Shown in pieces: positions 7,241-13,989 of a stretch of DNA of 19,893 nt. Position 1 is the first letter of the stretch, and each line of letters begins with the position of its first letter. The notes below the pieces were generated by a model. The model searched no databases and was not told where the DNA came from. It saw only the letters and a list, made by a program, of their open reading frames with translations. The stretch is from Streptococcus mitis (lineage in GTDB: Bacteria > Bacillota > Bacilli > Lactobacillales > Streptococcaceae): NCBI GenBank assembly GCA_018364455.1, contig JAGZLW010000035.1, forward strand, positions 1 through 19,893, in the 5' to 3' direction. Position numbers and translations under genes: made by a program.

Positions 7241-7385
7241 GTTTATATAAGCTGGATGAAGGTGATACAAAGCATTTAGGTAGCTCTTCTTGAACGCCCT
7301 TGATTTTCTTTAAAAAGGTCAAGTAAAACTAGGATTTTCTTGATGTTTTGTTGATTACGAACGAGTAAAGAGAGGAAAAATAAAT

Positions 7386-8054
7386 ATGGAAAGACAAGAC
7401 TATGCATTTGAACCAGGTTTGATTGTTGGAGAATTATTAAAAAGTAGTCAGAAGGATTGGCAGGCTGCAATCAATCATCGTTTTGTTAAGGAACTTTTTG
7501 CGGGGACAATTGAGAATAAGGTCTTAAGAGACTACCTAATTCAAGATTATCACTTCTTTGATGCCTTCTTATCCATGCTGGGTGCTTGCGTAGCCCACGC
7601 AGACCAGCTTGAATCCAAGCTTCGTTTTGCCAAGCAACTAGGCTTTCTTGAAGCAGACGAAGATGGTTATTTCCAAAAGGCTTTCAAGGAGTTAAAAGTA
7701 TCTGAGAATGACTATCTAGAAGTAACCTTGCACCCTGTAACAAAAGCGTTTCAGGATCTTATGTATTCGGCAGTGGCTTCATCAGACTATGCTCATCTTT
7801 TGGTCATGCTGGTCATTGCCGAAGGTCTCTATTTAGACTGGGGTTCTAAAGATTTGGCTCTACCTGAAGCCTATATTCATTCGGAATGGATCAATCTCCA
7901 CAGAGGTCCTTTCTTTGCAGAGTGGGTTCAATTTCTGGTTGACGAACTCAATCGTGTTGGGAAAGGTCGAGAAGATTTGACAGAACTTCAGGAACGCTGG
8001 AATCAAGCGGTCGCTTTAGAATTAGCCTTTTTTGATATTGGTTATGACGCTTAG
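7386..8054 (+). CDS. tenA: TenA-family protein lacking the active-site Cys (TenA_E-like)
   Basis: A 222-residue all-helical TenA/THI-4 domain protein, first gene of the first riboswitch operon. Family residues kept are LIQDYHFFDAF (Asp54 and aromatic partners) and the C-terminal LELAFFDIGY, with Glu212 in the place of the catalytic glutamate. The canonical LPCPWLY segment is here VIAEGLYLDWG: the nucleophilic Cys is Ala145, followed by Glu146. That is the pattern of the TenA_E subgroup, for which a role on N-formyl-aminopyrimidine rather than the aminopyrimidine aminohydrolase reaction has been proposed. The exact substrate is inference; the thiamin salvage role follows from riboswitch control. 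The ribosome binding site is AGAGGAA, 9 bases upstream. In the 331 bases before it lie the riboswitch, terminator and duplicated tail. Confidence 0.88.
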   Translation: MERQDYAFEPGLIVGELLKSSQKDWQAAINHRFVKELFAGTIENKVLRDYLIQDYHFFDAFLSMLGACVAHADQLESKLRFAKQLGFLEADEDGYFQKAFKELKVSENDYLEVTLHPVTKAFQDLMYSAVASSDYAHLLVMLVIAEGLYLDWGSKDLALPEAYIHSEWINLHRGPFFAEWVQFLVDELNRVGKGREDLTELQERWNQAVALELAFFDIGYDA

Positions 8055-8087
8055 AGAAAGTTTAGGATATTTACAAATTTGATGAGA

Positions 8088-8194
8088 TAATTCTCTTCGA
8101 AAATCAAATTCAAACCACGTCAGCTTCACCTTGCCGTACTCAAGTACAGCCTGCGGCTAGCTTCCTAGTTTGCTCTTTGATTTTCATTGAGCAT
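8088..8194 (+). repeat. BOX-type element (boxA-boxC, no boxB), copy 1
   Basis: Reads CTCTTCGAAAATC, CAAACCACGTCAGC, CCTTGCCGTA, then CTGCGGCTAGCTTCCTAG and TTTGATTTTCATTGAGCAT. These are the boxA and boxC modules of the pneumococcal BOX repeat; the ends are complementary (CTTCGAAAATC / GATTTTCATTGAG), so the RNA folds into a long hairpin. It occupies most of the 235-base gap between tenA1 and thiM1, inside the operon, where it could affect mRNA processing or readthrough. The rest of the gap, 8195-8289, is AT-rich with the thiM1 ribosome binding site and no clear promoter. Confidence 0.88.
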
Positions 8195-8289
8195 AAATCA
8201 TTCAATGAAAATGAAAAAAATTTCTTAACGAAAGATAGAGATAAATCGAAATCAGTAGATCGTATAAAGTGAAAAGGAAGGATTTCAAT

Positions 8290-9072
8290 ATGACAAGTTT
8301 AAAATTATTAAAAGAAAAAGCACCTTTGGTCATTTGCATCACCAATGATGTAGTAAAAAATTTCACAGCAAATGGATTAGTAGCACTAGGTTCATCACCA
8401 GCCATGAGTGAGTTTCCAGCAGATTTAGAGGACTTATTAAAGTATGCTGGAGGTTTATTAATAAACATAGGCACATTGACAGATGAAAATTGGAAATTAT
8501 ACCAAGCTGCTCTGAAAATTGCAGAGAAATATAATGTCCCAGCAGTGTTAGATCCTGTAGCCTGTGGAGTAGGAGAATATAGAAAAAAAGTAGCAGATGA
8601 TCTAATCAACAATTATAAACTAGCAGCGATTAGAGGAAATGCTGGCGAGATTGCCTCTTTAGTAGGAATAAATGTGGCATCTAAAGGAGTAGATAGTGCG
8701 GGCGTAGATAATATTGATGAAATTGCTCTAGCAGCAAATAAGAAGTTCAATATTCCAATAGTAGTAACAGGTGAAGTGGATGCTATTGCGGTAAATGGAG
8801 AAGTGGTAATGATTCATAATGGTAGTGCCATGATGCCAAAAGTCATTGGGACAGGATGTTTATTAGGGGCTGTAGTAGCAAGCTTTATCGGACTAGAAAA
8901 AGGTCAAGAATTGAAATCATTAGAAACAGCAATGTTGGTTTACAATATCGCTGGAGAAATGGCAGAAAAACGTCCAAATGGGCATCTTCCTGGAACATTT
9001 AAAGTTGAATTTATAAATGCCTTATACGAGATTACAGACGAGGATGTAAAGGAATTCAAAAGAGTGAAGTAA
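8290..9072 (+). CDS. thiM: Hydroxyethylthiazole kinase, copy 1 (Cys type)
   Basis: Phosphorylates 4-methyl-5-(2-hydroxyethyl)thiazole with ATP, the thiazole salvage step. The 260-residue ribokinase-fold protein shows CITNDVVKNFTANG (16-29), LDPVACG (87-93), IRGNAGE (114-120), VVTGEVD (158-164) and the anion-hole motif GTGC with Cys190, the usual residue in ThiM. The start is the ATG at 8290, after AAAAGGAAGGA 7 bases upstream; a GTG at 8269 in the same frame has no ribosome binding site. The stop is followed after one base by thiE1. Codons are markedly AT-rich (many ATA, TTA, AGA) compared with thiM2: 18 G/C in the 60 bases at 8581-8640 against 25 in the homologous stretch 14281-14340. Confidence 0.95.
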   Translation: MTSLKLLKEKAPLVICITNDVVKNFTANGLVALGSSPAMSEFPADLEDLLKYAGGLLINIGTLTDENWKLYQAALKIAEKYNVPAVLDPVACGVGEYRKKVADDLINNYKLAAIRGNAGEIASLVGINVASKGVDSAGVDNIDEIALAANKKFNIPIVVTGEVDAIAVNGEVVMIHNGSAMMPKVIGTGCLLGAVVASFIGLEKGQELKSLETAMLVYNIAGEMAEKRPNGHLPGTFKVEFINALYEITDEDVKEFKRVK

Positions 9073-9073
9073 G

Positions 9074-9703
9074 ATGTTTTATAAAGAATTACTAAAACTA
9101 TATTTTATTTGTGGAACGACTACTTGCCAAGGAAAAGATCTATATACGGTCGTTGAGGAAGCCTTAAAAGGTGGTATAACCTTATTTCAATTTCGTGAAA
9201 AAGGTGAGGGAGCCTTAGAAGGTAAAGAAAAAGTCGAATTAGCAATTAAACTACAGGATCTTTGTAAAAAATACAATGTTCCATTTATCGTTAATGATGA
9301 TATCGATTTGGCAATGGAAATTGACGCTGATGGTGTACATGTAGGACAAGATGACCTTGGAGTTGATGAAATTAGAAAATTGATGCCAGATAAAATAATT
9401 GGTCTTTCGATAAAAAACGAGGAAGAATTTCAACAATCAAAAGTTGAATATGTAGATTATGTTGGTGTTGGTCCTGTATTTGATACCCAGTCAAAAGATG
9501 ATGCTGGTGGCGCTATAGGTTATGAAGGTCTTAAATTGATGAGAGAACTATTGCCACAAATGCCCTTAGTTGCAATTGGTGGCATACAGACGCAGCATAT
9601 TAAAGATATTATGAAGACCGATGTTGACGGCGTTTCAATCATTTCAGCAATATCGTATGCAAAAAATATAGAAAAAACTGTTCGGGAAATGAGTGAACAA
9701 TAG
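9074..9703 (+). CDS. thiE: Thiamin-phosphate synthase, copy 1
   Basis: Couples HMP-pyrophosphate with thiazole phosphate to thiamin phosphate. The 209-residue TIM barrel has all the family motifs: FQFREK (38-43), VNDDIDLA (73-80), GVHVGQDD (87-94), GLSIKN, GVGPVFDTQSK (131-141) and AIGGI (167-171). The ATG follows the thiM1 stop by one base and has only a weak ribosome binding site, so translation is probably coupled to thiM1. Like thiM1 it is AT-rich and uses ATA codons, suggesting that the pair arrived together. It is the last gene of the first riboswitch operon; no strong terminator is seen before the next promoter. Confidence 0.95.
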   Translation: MFYKELLKLYFICGTTTCQGKDLYTVVEEALKGGITLFQFREKGEGALEGKEKVELAIKLQDLCKKYNVPFIVNDDIDLAMEIDADGVHVGQDDLGVDEIRKLMPDKIIGLSIKNEEEFQQSKVEYVDYVGVGPVFDTQSKDDAGGAIGYEGLKLMRELLPQMPLVAIGGIQTQHIKDIMKTDVDGVSIISAISYAKNIEKTVREMSEQ

Positions 9704-9854
9704 GTATCTATCCTTGGATTCTAAGTCAGTGGAAGTTTCCCTTTTCTAAAAAGCTATGCCTAGATTTAGCTCAAATGGCTAATCTATCAAACAAGACATT
9801 TGTTTTTTGAAAAAGAAAGATCTACTGTCTTTTTGAGTACAAGGCTGTATTTCC

Positions 9855-9872
9855 AGTTCAATTTCTTGAACT
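9855..9872. promoter_or_regulatory. Inverted repeat overlapping the -35 of the second thiamin promoter
   Basis: AGTTCAA TTTC TTGAACT is a perfect 7-bp inverted repeat whose right arm contains the -35 TTGAAC (9866-9871). It could be an operator, or a weak stem ending the thiE1 transcript (no T tract follows). The remainder of the 197-base gap after thiE1 (9704-9850) is AT-rich and shows nothing else I can name. Confidence 0.4.
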
Positions 9873-9894
9873 AGAATAAATCGTTTGTTAAAAT
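9866..9894 (+). promoter_or_regulatory. Promoter of the second thiamin operon
   Basis: TTGAAC (-35, 9866-9871), 17 bases, TAAAAT (-10, 9889-9894) with TGT immediately before it, an extended -10. Start expected near 9901, about 17 bases before the second TPP aptamer, the same geometry as in the first operon although the promoter sequence has diverged. Confidence 0.7.
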
Positions 9895-9917
9895 AATTAT
9901 ATAATTAAATAATAAAG

Positions 9918-9989
9918 ACATTTGGGGTGCTTTAGGCTGAGATGATACCCATTGAACCTGATACAGTTAAGACTGTCGAAGGGAAATGT
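9918..9989 (+). promoter_or_regulatory. TPP riboswitch aptamer 2 (ykoEDC-tenA2-thiW-thiM2-thiE2)
   Basis: Identical to aptamer 1 except at one position: T9976 in place of G7146. This base faces A9963 at the base of P5, so this copy has a full A-U pair where copy 1 has an A x G mismatch. P1 is ACATTT (9918-9923) with AAATGT (9984-9989). It controls the terminator at 10038-10071 and with it the seven-gene transport and salvage operon. Confidence 0.95.
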
Positions 9990-10037
9990 GAAACGTTTTT
10001 TCGTATGTCGAAATGAACTGTCTAATCTTGTAAGCTG

Positions 10038-10071
10038 AACTCTAATTATTGATTGTAATTGGAGTTTTTTT
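10038..10071 (+). terminator. Riboswitch-controlled terminator 2
   Basis: AACTCTAATT (10038-10047) pairs with AATTGGAGTT (10057-10066), then T to 10071. The structure is the same as terminator 1, with one base changed in the loop (A10048 for C7217). Confidence 0.9.
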
Positions 10072-10158
10072 GTTTATATAAACTGGATGAAGGTGATATA
10101 AAGCCTTTTGGTAGCTTACCTTGAGTGCCCCATTTTTCTTTTAAAAAAGGAGTTTTTT

Positions 10159-10719
10159 ATGTTGAAAAAATGGCAGTTAAAAGATGTTATCTTACTTGCT
10201 TTCTTGTCTATCTTTTTTGGTGGCGTTTTTGTAGGATCTGGCTATCTGTTTGATATCCTCACTCTGATTTTAGCCCCTCTTGGCTTGCAGGCCTTTGCCA
10301 ATGAAATACTCTTTGGTCTCTGGTGTATGGCTGCGCCCATTGCTGCCATTTTTGTTCCAAGAGTGGGAAGTGCAACGATTGGTGAAGTGCTAGCTGCGCT
10401 TGCTGAAGTCCTTTATGGTAGCCAATTCGGTCTAGGCGCTCTTTTGTCTGGCTTGGTTCAAGGTTTGGGAAGTGAACTTGGTTTTATCGTAACCAAGAAT
10501 CGCTATGAAAGTTGGCTCTCTCTAACTGCCAATAGTATTGGGATTACGCTTGTTAGCTTTGTCTATGAATACATTAAGTTAGGTTACTACGCCTTCTCCC
10601 TTCCTTTTGTCCTTTCCTTGTTTGTAGTACGTTTTATTTCCGTCTTTTTCTTCTGTACCATCTTGGTTCGTGCCATTGTCAAACTCTATCATCAGTTTGC
10701 AACTGGGGGCAAGGCATAG
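10159..10719 (+). CDS. ykoE: ECF transporter substrate-binding membrane protein YkoE
   Basis: A 186-residue membrane protein with about five to six hydrophobic segments. It matches the YkoE family of ECF S components by the start LKDVILLAFLSIFFGGVF, the LWCMAAPIAAI segment and GEVLAALAEVLYGS. With YkoD and YkoC it forms a thiamin or hydroxymethylpyrimidine importer, as inferred for Bacillus ykoFEDC; no ykoF is present here. The start chosen is the ATG at 10159, 6 bases after AAAAAAGGAG; a longer frame from 10108 has no ribosome binding site and runs into the duplicated leader. The stop directly abuts the ykoD ATG. Confidence 0.9.
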   Translation: MLKKWQLKDVILLAFLSIFFGGVFVGSGYLFDILTLILAPLGLQAFANEILFGLWCMAAPIAAIFVPRVGSATIGEVLAALAEVLYGSQFGLGALLSGLVQGLGSELGFIVTKNRYESWLSLTANSIGITLVSFVYEYIKLGYYAFSLPFVLSLFVVRFISVFFFCTILVRAIVKLYHQFATGGKA

Positions 10720-12105
10720 ATGGGGCTGGAATTACGGGAGATTCAGTCCCCAATTTTTTCGGAACCGCTTGATTTTACTTTTCATGAGCAAGCTTTTACC
10801 TTGTTAGTTGGGAGTAGTGGGTCTGGAAAATCGAGCCTCTTTCAAGTTATTGCCCAAGTTAGTTCTCTTCCCTATAGCGGTCAAGTACTGATAGATGGGA
10901 GCGAAGTCAGTCAGCTTTCTATCATCGAACGTGCCCAGACGGTTGGTATTCTCTTTCAAAATCCCAATCATCAATTTACCATGGAGAGCTTGTTTGAGGA
11001 GTTGATTTTTACCTTGGAAAATATTGGGCATCCCGTTCAGGAAATTGATTCTAAAATAGCAGAGGTGGTCCAGCAATGTCGTTGCAAGGACATCTTGCAC
11101 CGTCCAATTCATCACTTATCAGGTGGGGAAAAGCAAAAGGCTGCTTTGGCTGTTCTCTTTGCTATGAATCCTAGGGTCTATCTTTTGGATGAGCCCTTTG
11201 CTTCCATTGATCGCAAGAGTAGGATAGAGATATTGGAGATTCTAAAAGAGTTGGTCTCTAATGGGAAGACAGTTATTTTGTGCGACCATGATTTATCTGA
11301 TTATGAAGCCTATATCGACCATATGGTGGAGCTAAGAGACGGACAACTAAGGGAAGTGTTTCAAATCCCTACCTCTGAGATGACACAGGTTGCTTCAAAG
11401 GAGGTTGCTTCTAGCTCAGAACTATTCCATATGGATCGAACGACTTGTGAGCTGGATAAGCGTCCCCTCTTTTCGATTGCGGATTTCACATTCTACCAAG
11501 GAATTTCTTGTATCTTGGGTGATAATGGTGTCGGGAAATCCACCCTCTTTCGGTCTATTCTTCAATTTCAAAAGTATAAGGGGCGCATTACGTGGAGGGG
11601 GACGGTTCTCAAAAAGAAAAAGAGTTTGTATCATGATTTGACGGGTGTTGTTCAGGAGGCTGAGAAGCAGTTTATCCGAGTCAGTCTGCGAGAGGAACTT
11701 CAATTAGATGGACCTGATTCTGAAAGAAATCAGCGTATTCTCCAAGCTTTACGGTATTTTGATCTGGAACAGGCGCTCGATAAGAGTCCTTATCAATTAA
11801 GTGGTGGTCAGCAAAAGATTCTTCAGCTCTTGACCATCTTGACCAGCAAGGCTTCTGTGATTTTACTAGATGAACCTTTTGCTGGTTTGGATGATAGAGC
11901 CTGCCATTATTTTTGTCAGTGGATTGTGGAAGACAGAAATCAAGGAAGAAGTTTTCTGATCATTAGCCATCGTTTAGATCCCTTGATCTCTGTGGTTGAT
12001 TATTGGATTGAGATGACTAGTCAGGGTCTCAGTCATGTGAAAGAAGTGACAATTACCAAACCACTCACATCTCAGATTAGCAATACCCAAGGGGAGGTGA
12101 GATAG
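10720..12105 (+). CDS. ykoD: ECF transporter double ATPase YkoD
   Basis: A 461-residue fusion of two ABC ATPase domains, replacing the separate EcfA1/A2 subunits. NBD1 has Walker A GSSGSGKSS (31-39), signature LSGGEKQK (133-140), Walker B VYLLDEP (153-159) and switch His190. NBD2 has GDNGVGKST (267-275), LSGGQQK (360-366), VILLDEP (380-386) and His417. Both sites look catalytically complete. The gene starts immediately after the ykoE stop and is followed after one base by ykoC, so translation of the three is tightly coupled. It energises uptake by YkoE and may also serve ThiW, encoded downstream in the same operon. Confidence 0.93.
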   Translation: MGLELREIQSPIFSEPLDFTFHEQAFTLLVGSSGSGKSSLFQVIAQVSSLPYSGQVLIDGSEVSQLSIIERAQTVGILFQNPNHQFTMESLFEELIFTLENIGHPVQEIDSKIAEVVQQCRCKDILHRPIHHLSGGEKQKAALAVLFAMNPRVYLLDEPFASIDRKSRIEILEILKELVSNGKTVILCDHDLSDYEAYIDHMVELRDGQLREVFQIPTSEMTQVASKEVASSSELFHMDRTTCELDKRPLFSIADFTFYQGISCILGDNGVGKSTLFRSILQFQKYKGRITWRGTVLKKKKSLYHDLTGVVQEAEKQFIRVSLREELQLDGPDSERNQRILQALRYFDLEQALDKSPYQLSGGQQKILQLLTILTSKASVILLDEPFAGLDDRACHYFCQWIVEDRNQGRSFLIISHRLDPLISVVDYWIEMTSQGLSHVKEVTITKPLTSQISNTQGEVR

Positions 12106-12106
12106 T

Positions 12107-12757
12107 ATGGTCAAAGTAGCAACCCAGACACCGATTATCAGTCTCTTCTTGCTGATTTTATCCTTGGAAACATCTTTCATTCCTTCGATTACTCTGAATC
12201 TTTCGGTAGTCGCATTTTGTATCCTCTTTATGCTCTATTACCGTCGATTTAAAGTATTGGCTTGGATGATTCTGCTCGCCATTTTGCCATCCTTTGCCAA
12301 CTACTGGGCAGTTCAGTTACATGGGGATGCTTCGCAGGCAGTCATGCTTGGAATGAGGGCCTTTGTGACCGTTTGTATTGGTCTTGTTTTTGTTTCCTCT
12401 ATTTCCCTAAAAGAGCTTCTCTTGTACTTGGCTCAAAAGGGGTTATCACGCTCTTGGTCCTATGCCTTGATTGTGGTATTCAATTCCTTCCCCCTCATTC
12501 AGCAAGAAATCAAGTCTCTCAAGGAAGCTTGCCTATTACGCGGTCAAGAACTGCATTTTTGGTCTCCCTTGATTTACAGCAAGGTTCTGATGACAGTCTT
12601 TAGATGGCGCCATCTTTACCTGAGAGCTCTATCGGCGCATGGATATGACGAACATGCACAGGTGGAGAATCGCTATCGGACTTTTTATATTCCTCAAAGG
12701 ACACTATTCATCTACCTGCTTTTCTTTTTATTGCTTCAAACCAGTCTATTTTTATAA
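12107..12757 (+). CDS. ykoC: ECF transporter transmembrane (T) component YkoC
   Basis: A 216-residue membrane protein of the EcfT/CbiQ family, with four to five hydrophobic segments and a C-terminal membrane span. The cytoplasmic coupling helices are visible: EACLLRGQEL (an A-R-G type motif) and LRALSAHGYDEHA, where the second Arg of the usual motif is His. GGGGAGG precedes the ATG, inside the end of ykoD. It links the S component to the double ATPase YkoD. The gene is followed by tenA2 after 10 bases. Confidence 0.9.
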   Translation: MVKVATQTPIISLFLLILSLETSFIPSITLNLSVVAFCILFMLYYRRFKVLAWMILLAILPSFANYWAVQLHGDASQAVMLGMRAFVTVCIGLVFVSSISLKELLLYLAQKGLSRSWSYALIVVFNSFPLIQQEIKSLKEACLLRGQELHFWSPLIYSKVLMTVFRWRHLYLRALSAHGYDEHAQVENRYRTFYIPQRTLFIYLLFFLLLQTSLFL

Positions 12758-12767
12758 AGGAGTTATT

Positions 12768-13460
12768 ATGGAATTTACAGATATTGCGATGGAATTATCT
12801 AAGGAAGCTTGGCAGGCTTCCTTTCATCACCCCTTTGTTTTACAGTTGCAAGAGGGAAATTTAGAGCCGTCCATCTTTCGCTATTACTTGATTCAGGATG
12901 CCTACTATTTGAAGGCCTTCTCAGAAGCCTATCACCTCTTGGCTGATAAGACTTCAAACCAAGAGATGAAAAGACTCTTGAAACAAAATGCACAGAGTCT
13001 AGTGGAGGGTGAATTATTTATCCGCCAACAATTTTTCAAGGAATTGGAAATCAGCGACCAGGAAATGGAGCAACATCCAATCGCTCCAACCTGCTATCAT
13101 TATATCTCTCACATTTATCGTCAATTTGCAGAGCCAAACTTGGGCATTGCCTTTGCGAGCTTGCTGCCTTGTCCTTGGTTATACCATGATATAGGTAAAT
13201 CACTTAATCTTAAACCATCACCAAATCCTCTCTACCAACAATGGATTGAAACTTATATTACGGATGAGTTGGAGCAGCAGATCAGAGAGGAGGGAGCGCT
13301 GGTCAATCAACTCTATCGAGAAAGTGACGAGACAGACAGGAAAAAAATGCTAGATGCCTTCCACATCAGTGTTCATATGGAAGCTAAGTTTTGGGAAATG
13401 GCCTACCAACACCAGACATGGAAGAGCGATTTACAGTCTTTAGAAACAGGAGAAGAATAG
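12768..13460 (+). CDS. tenA: Aminopyrimidine aminohydrolase TenA (canonical Cys type)
   Basis: Hydrolyses 4-amino-5-aminomethyl-2-methylpyrimidine, a thiamin breakdown product, to hydroxymethylpyrimidine for reuse. The 230-residue protein keeps the catalytic set at the positions numbered in Bacillus TenA: Asp44 (LIQDAYY), Cys135 (SLLPCPWLYHDIG) and Glu205 (HMEAKFWEMAY). The start is the ATG at 12768, after AAAGGAG with a 6-base gap; a longer frame from 12639 lies within ykoC and has no ribosome binding site. It sits between the ykoEDC importer and thiW. Compare tenA1 at 7386, which lacks the Cys. Confidence 0.95.
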   Translation: MEFTDIAMELSKEAWQASFHHPFVLQLQEGNLEPSIFRYYLIQDAYYLKAFSEAYHLLADKTSNQEMKRLLKQNAQSLVEGELFIRQQFFKELEISDQEMEQHPIAPTCYHYISHIYRQFAEPNLGIAFASLLPCPWLYHDIGKSLNLKPSPNPLYQQWIETYITDELEQQIREEGALVNQLYRESDETDRKKMLDAFHISVHMEAKFWEMAYQHQTWKSDLQSLETGEE

Positions 13461-13464
13461 AAAC

Positions 13465-13989
13465 ATGAGAAAGCACCAATTACAAGTTCACAAATTAACC
13501 ATTTTATCTATGATGATTGCCCTTGATGTAGTCCTTACGCCTATCTTTCGGATTGAGGGAATGGCACCGATGTCCAGTGTAGTCAATATTTTAGCAGGAA
13601 TCATGATGGGACCTGTTTATGCTTTGGCTATGGCTACAGTGACAGCCTTTATCCGTATGACGACTCAAGGGATTCCGCCTTTAGCTCTCACAGGAGCGAC
13701 TTTTGGAGCCCTTCTAGCAGGTCTCTTTTATAAGTATGGTCGAAAATTTTACTTTTCTGCTTTGGGAGAAATTTTGGGAACAGGTATTATTGGTTCTATT
13801 GTTTCCTATCCTGTTATGGTACTCTTTACAGGATCAGCTGCTAAGCTTAGCTGGTTTATCTACACGCCTCGATTTTTCGGAGCAACCTTGATTGGTACAG
13901 CGATTTCCTTTATTGCCTTTCGATTTTTAATCAAGCAGGAATTCTTTAAAAAAGTTCAGGGATATTTCTTTGGTGAAAGGATAGACTGA
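13465..13989 (+). CDS. thiW: ThiW, thiazole-specific ECF S component
   Basis: A 174-residue membrane protein with five or six hydrophobic segments, matching ThiW by the start KLTILSMMIALDVVLTPIFR and the segment GMAPMSSVVNILAGIMMGPVYAL. ThiW is predicted to bring in hydroxyethylthiazole, the substrate of ThiM, whose gene thiM2 overlaps its stop codon by one base. AGGAG lies in the end of tenA2, four bases separating the genes. It has no ATPase or T component of its own; it could use the housekeeping EcfAAT module encoded elsewhere or YkoDC of the same operon. Confidence 0.9.
   Translation: MRKHQLQVHKLTILSMMIALDVVLTPIFRIEGMAPMSSVVNILAGIMMGPVYALAMATVTAFIRMTTQGIPPLALTGATFGALLAGLFYKYGRKFYFSALGEILGTGIIGSIVSYPVMVLFTGSAAKLSWFIYTPRFFGATLIGTAISFIAFRFLIKQEFFKKVQGYFFGERID

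Larger units (their letters stand above)
7072..7285 (+). repeat. Duplicated leader block, copy 1
   Basis: About 214 bases run nearly identical to 9902-10116 (215 bases). The shared block covers the last leader bases, the TPP aptamer, the expression platform, the terminator and about 45 bases beyond it (ending GGTAGCT). By eye there are about a dozen differences, only one of them in the aptamer. It looks like a segmental duplication of a regulatory leader rather than a mobile element: no terminal repeats or transposase are present. Confidence 0.85.
9902..10116 (+). repeat. Duplicated leader block, copy 2
   Basis: Counterpart of 7072-7285, with one extra base in the spacer before the terminator and scattered substitutions. 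The identity ends just before the ykoE ribosome binding site, so only the leader, not the genes behind it, was kept the same. Confidence 0.85.

Noticed and set aside
8088..8194. Reading the inverted-repeat region as an insertion sequence or transposon remnant
   Set aside because: No transposase or target duplication; the modules match the pneumococcal BOX repeat.
8263..8268. TATAAA before thiM1 as a separate promoter
   Set aside because: No -35 at suitable spacing and the leader would be too short; transcription from the first riboswitch promoter explains expression.
8202..8612. Minus-strand frame of 136 residues over the start of thiM1
   Set aside because: It is a shadow of the AT-rich thiM1 gene, with low-complexity ends and no start signals.
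10108..10158. Longer N-terminus for ykoE
   Set aside because: No ribosome binding site, and it overlaps the end of the duplicated leader; the ATG at 10159 has AAAAAAGGAG at the right distance.
11422..11703. Open frame on the minus strand inside ykoD, and similar antisense frames inside pyrE, lctO, thiE1, thiE2 and copA
   Set aside because: No ribosome binding sites, no recognisable domains, and each mirrors a well-supported gene on the other strand.
12639..12767. Longer N-terminus for tenA2
   Set aside because: Lies within ykoC in another frame; the ATG at 12768 has its own site and gives the exact Bacillus numbering of the catalytic residues.
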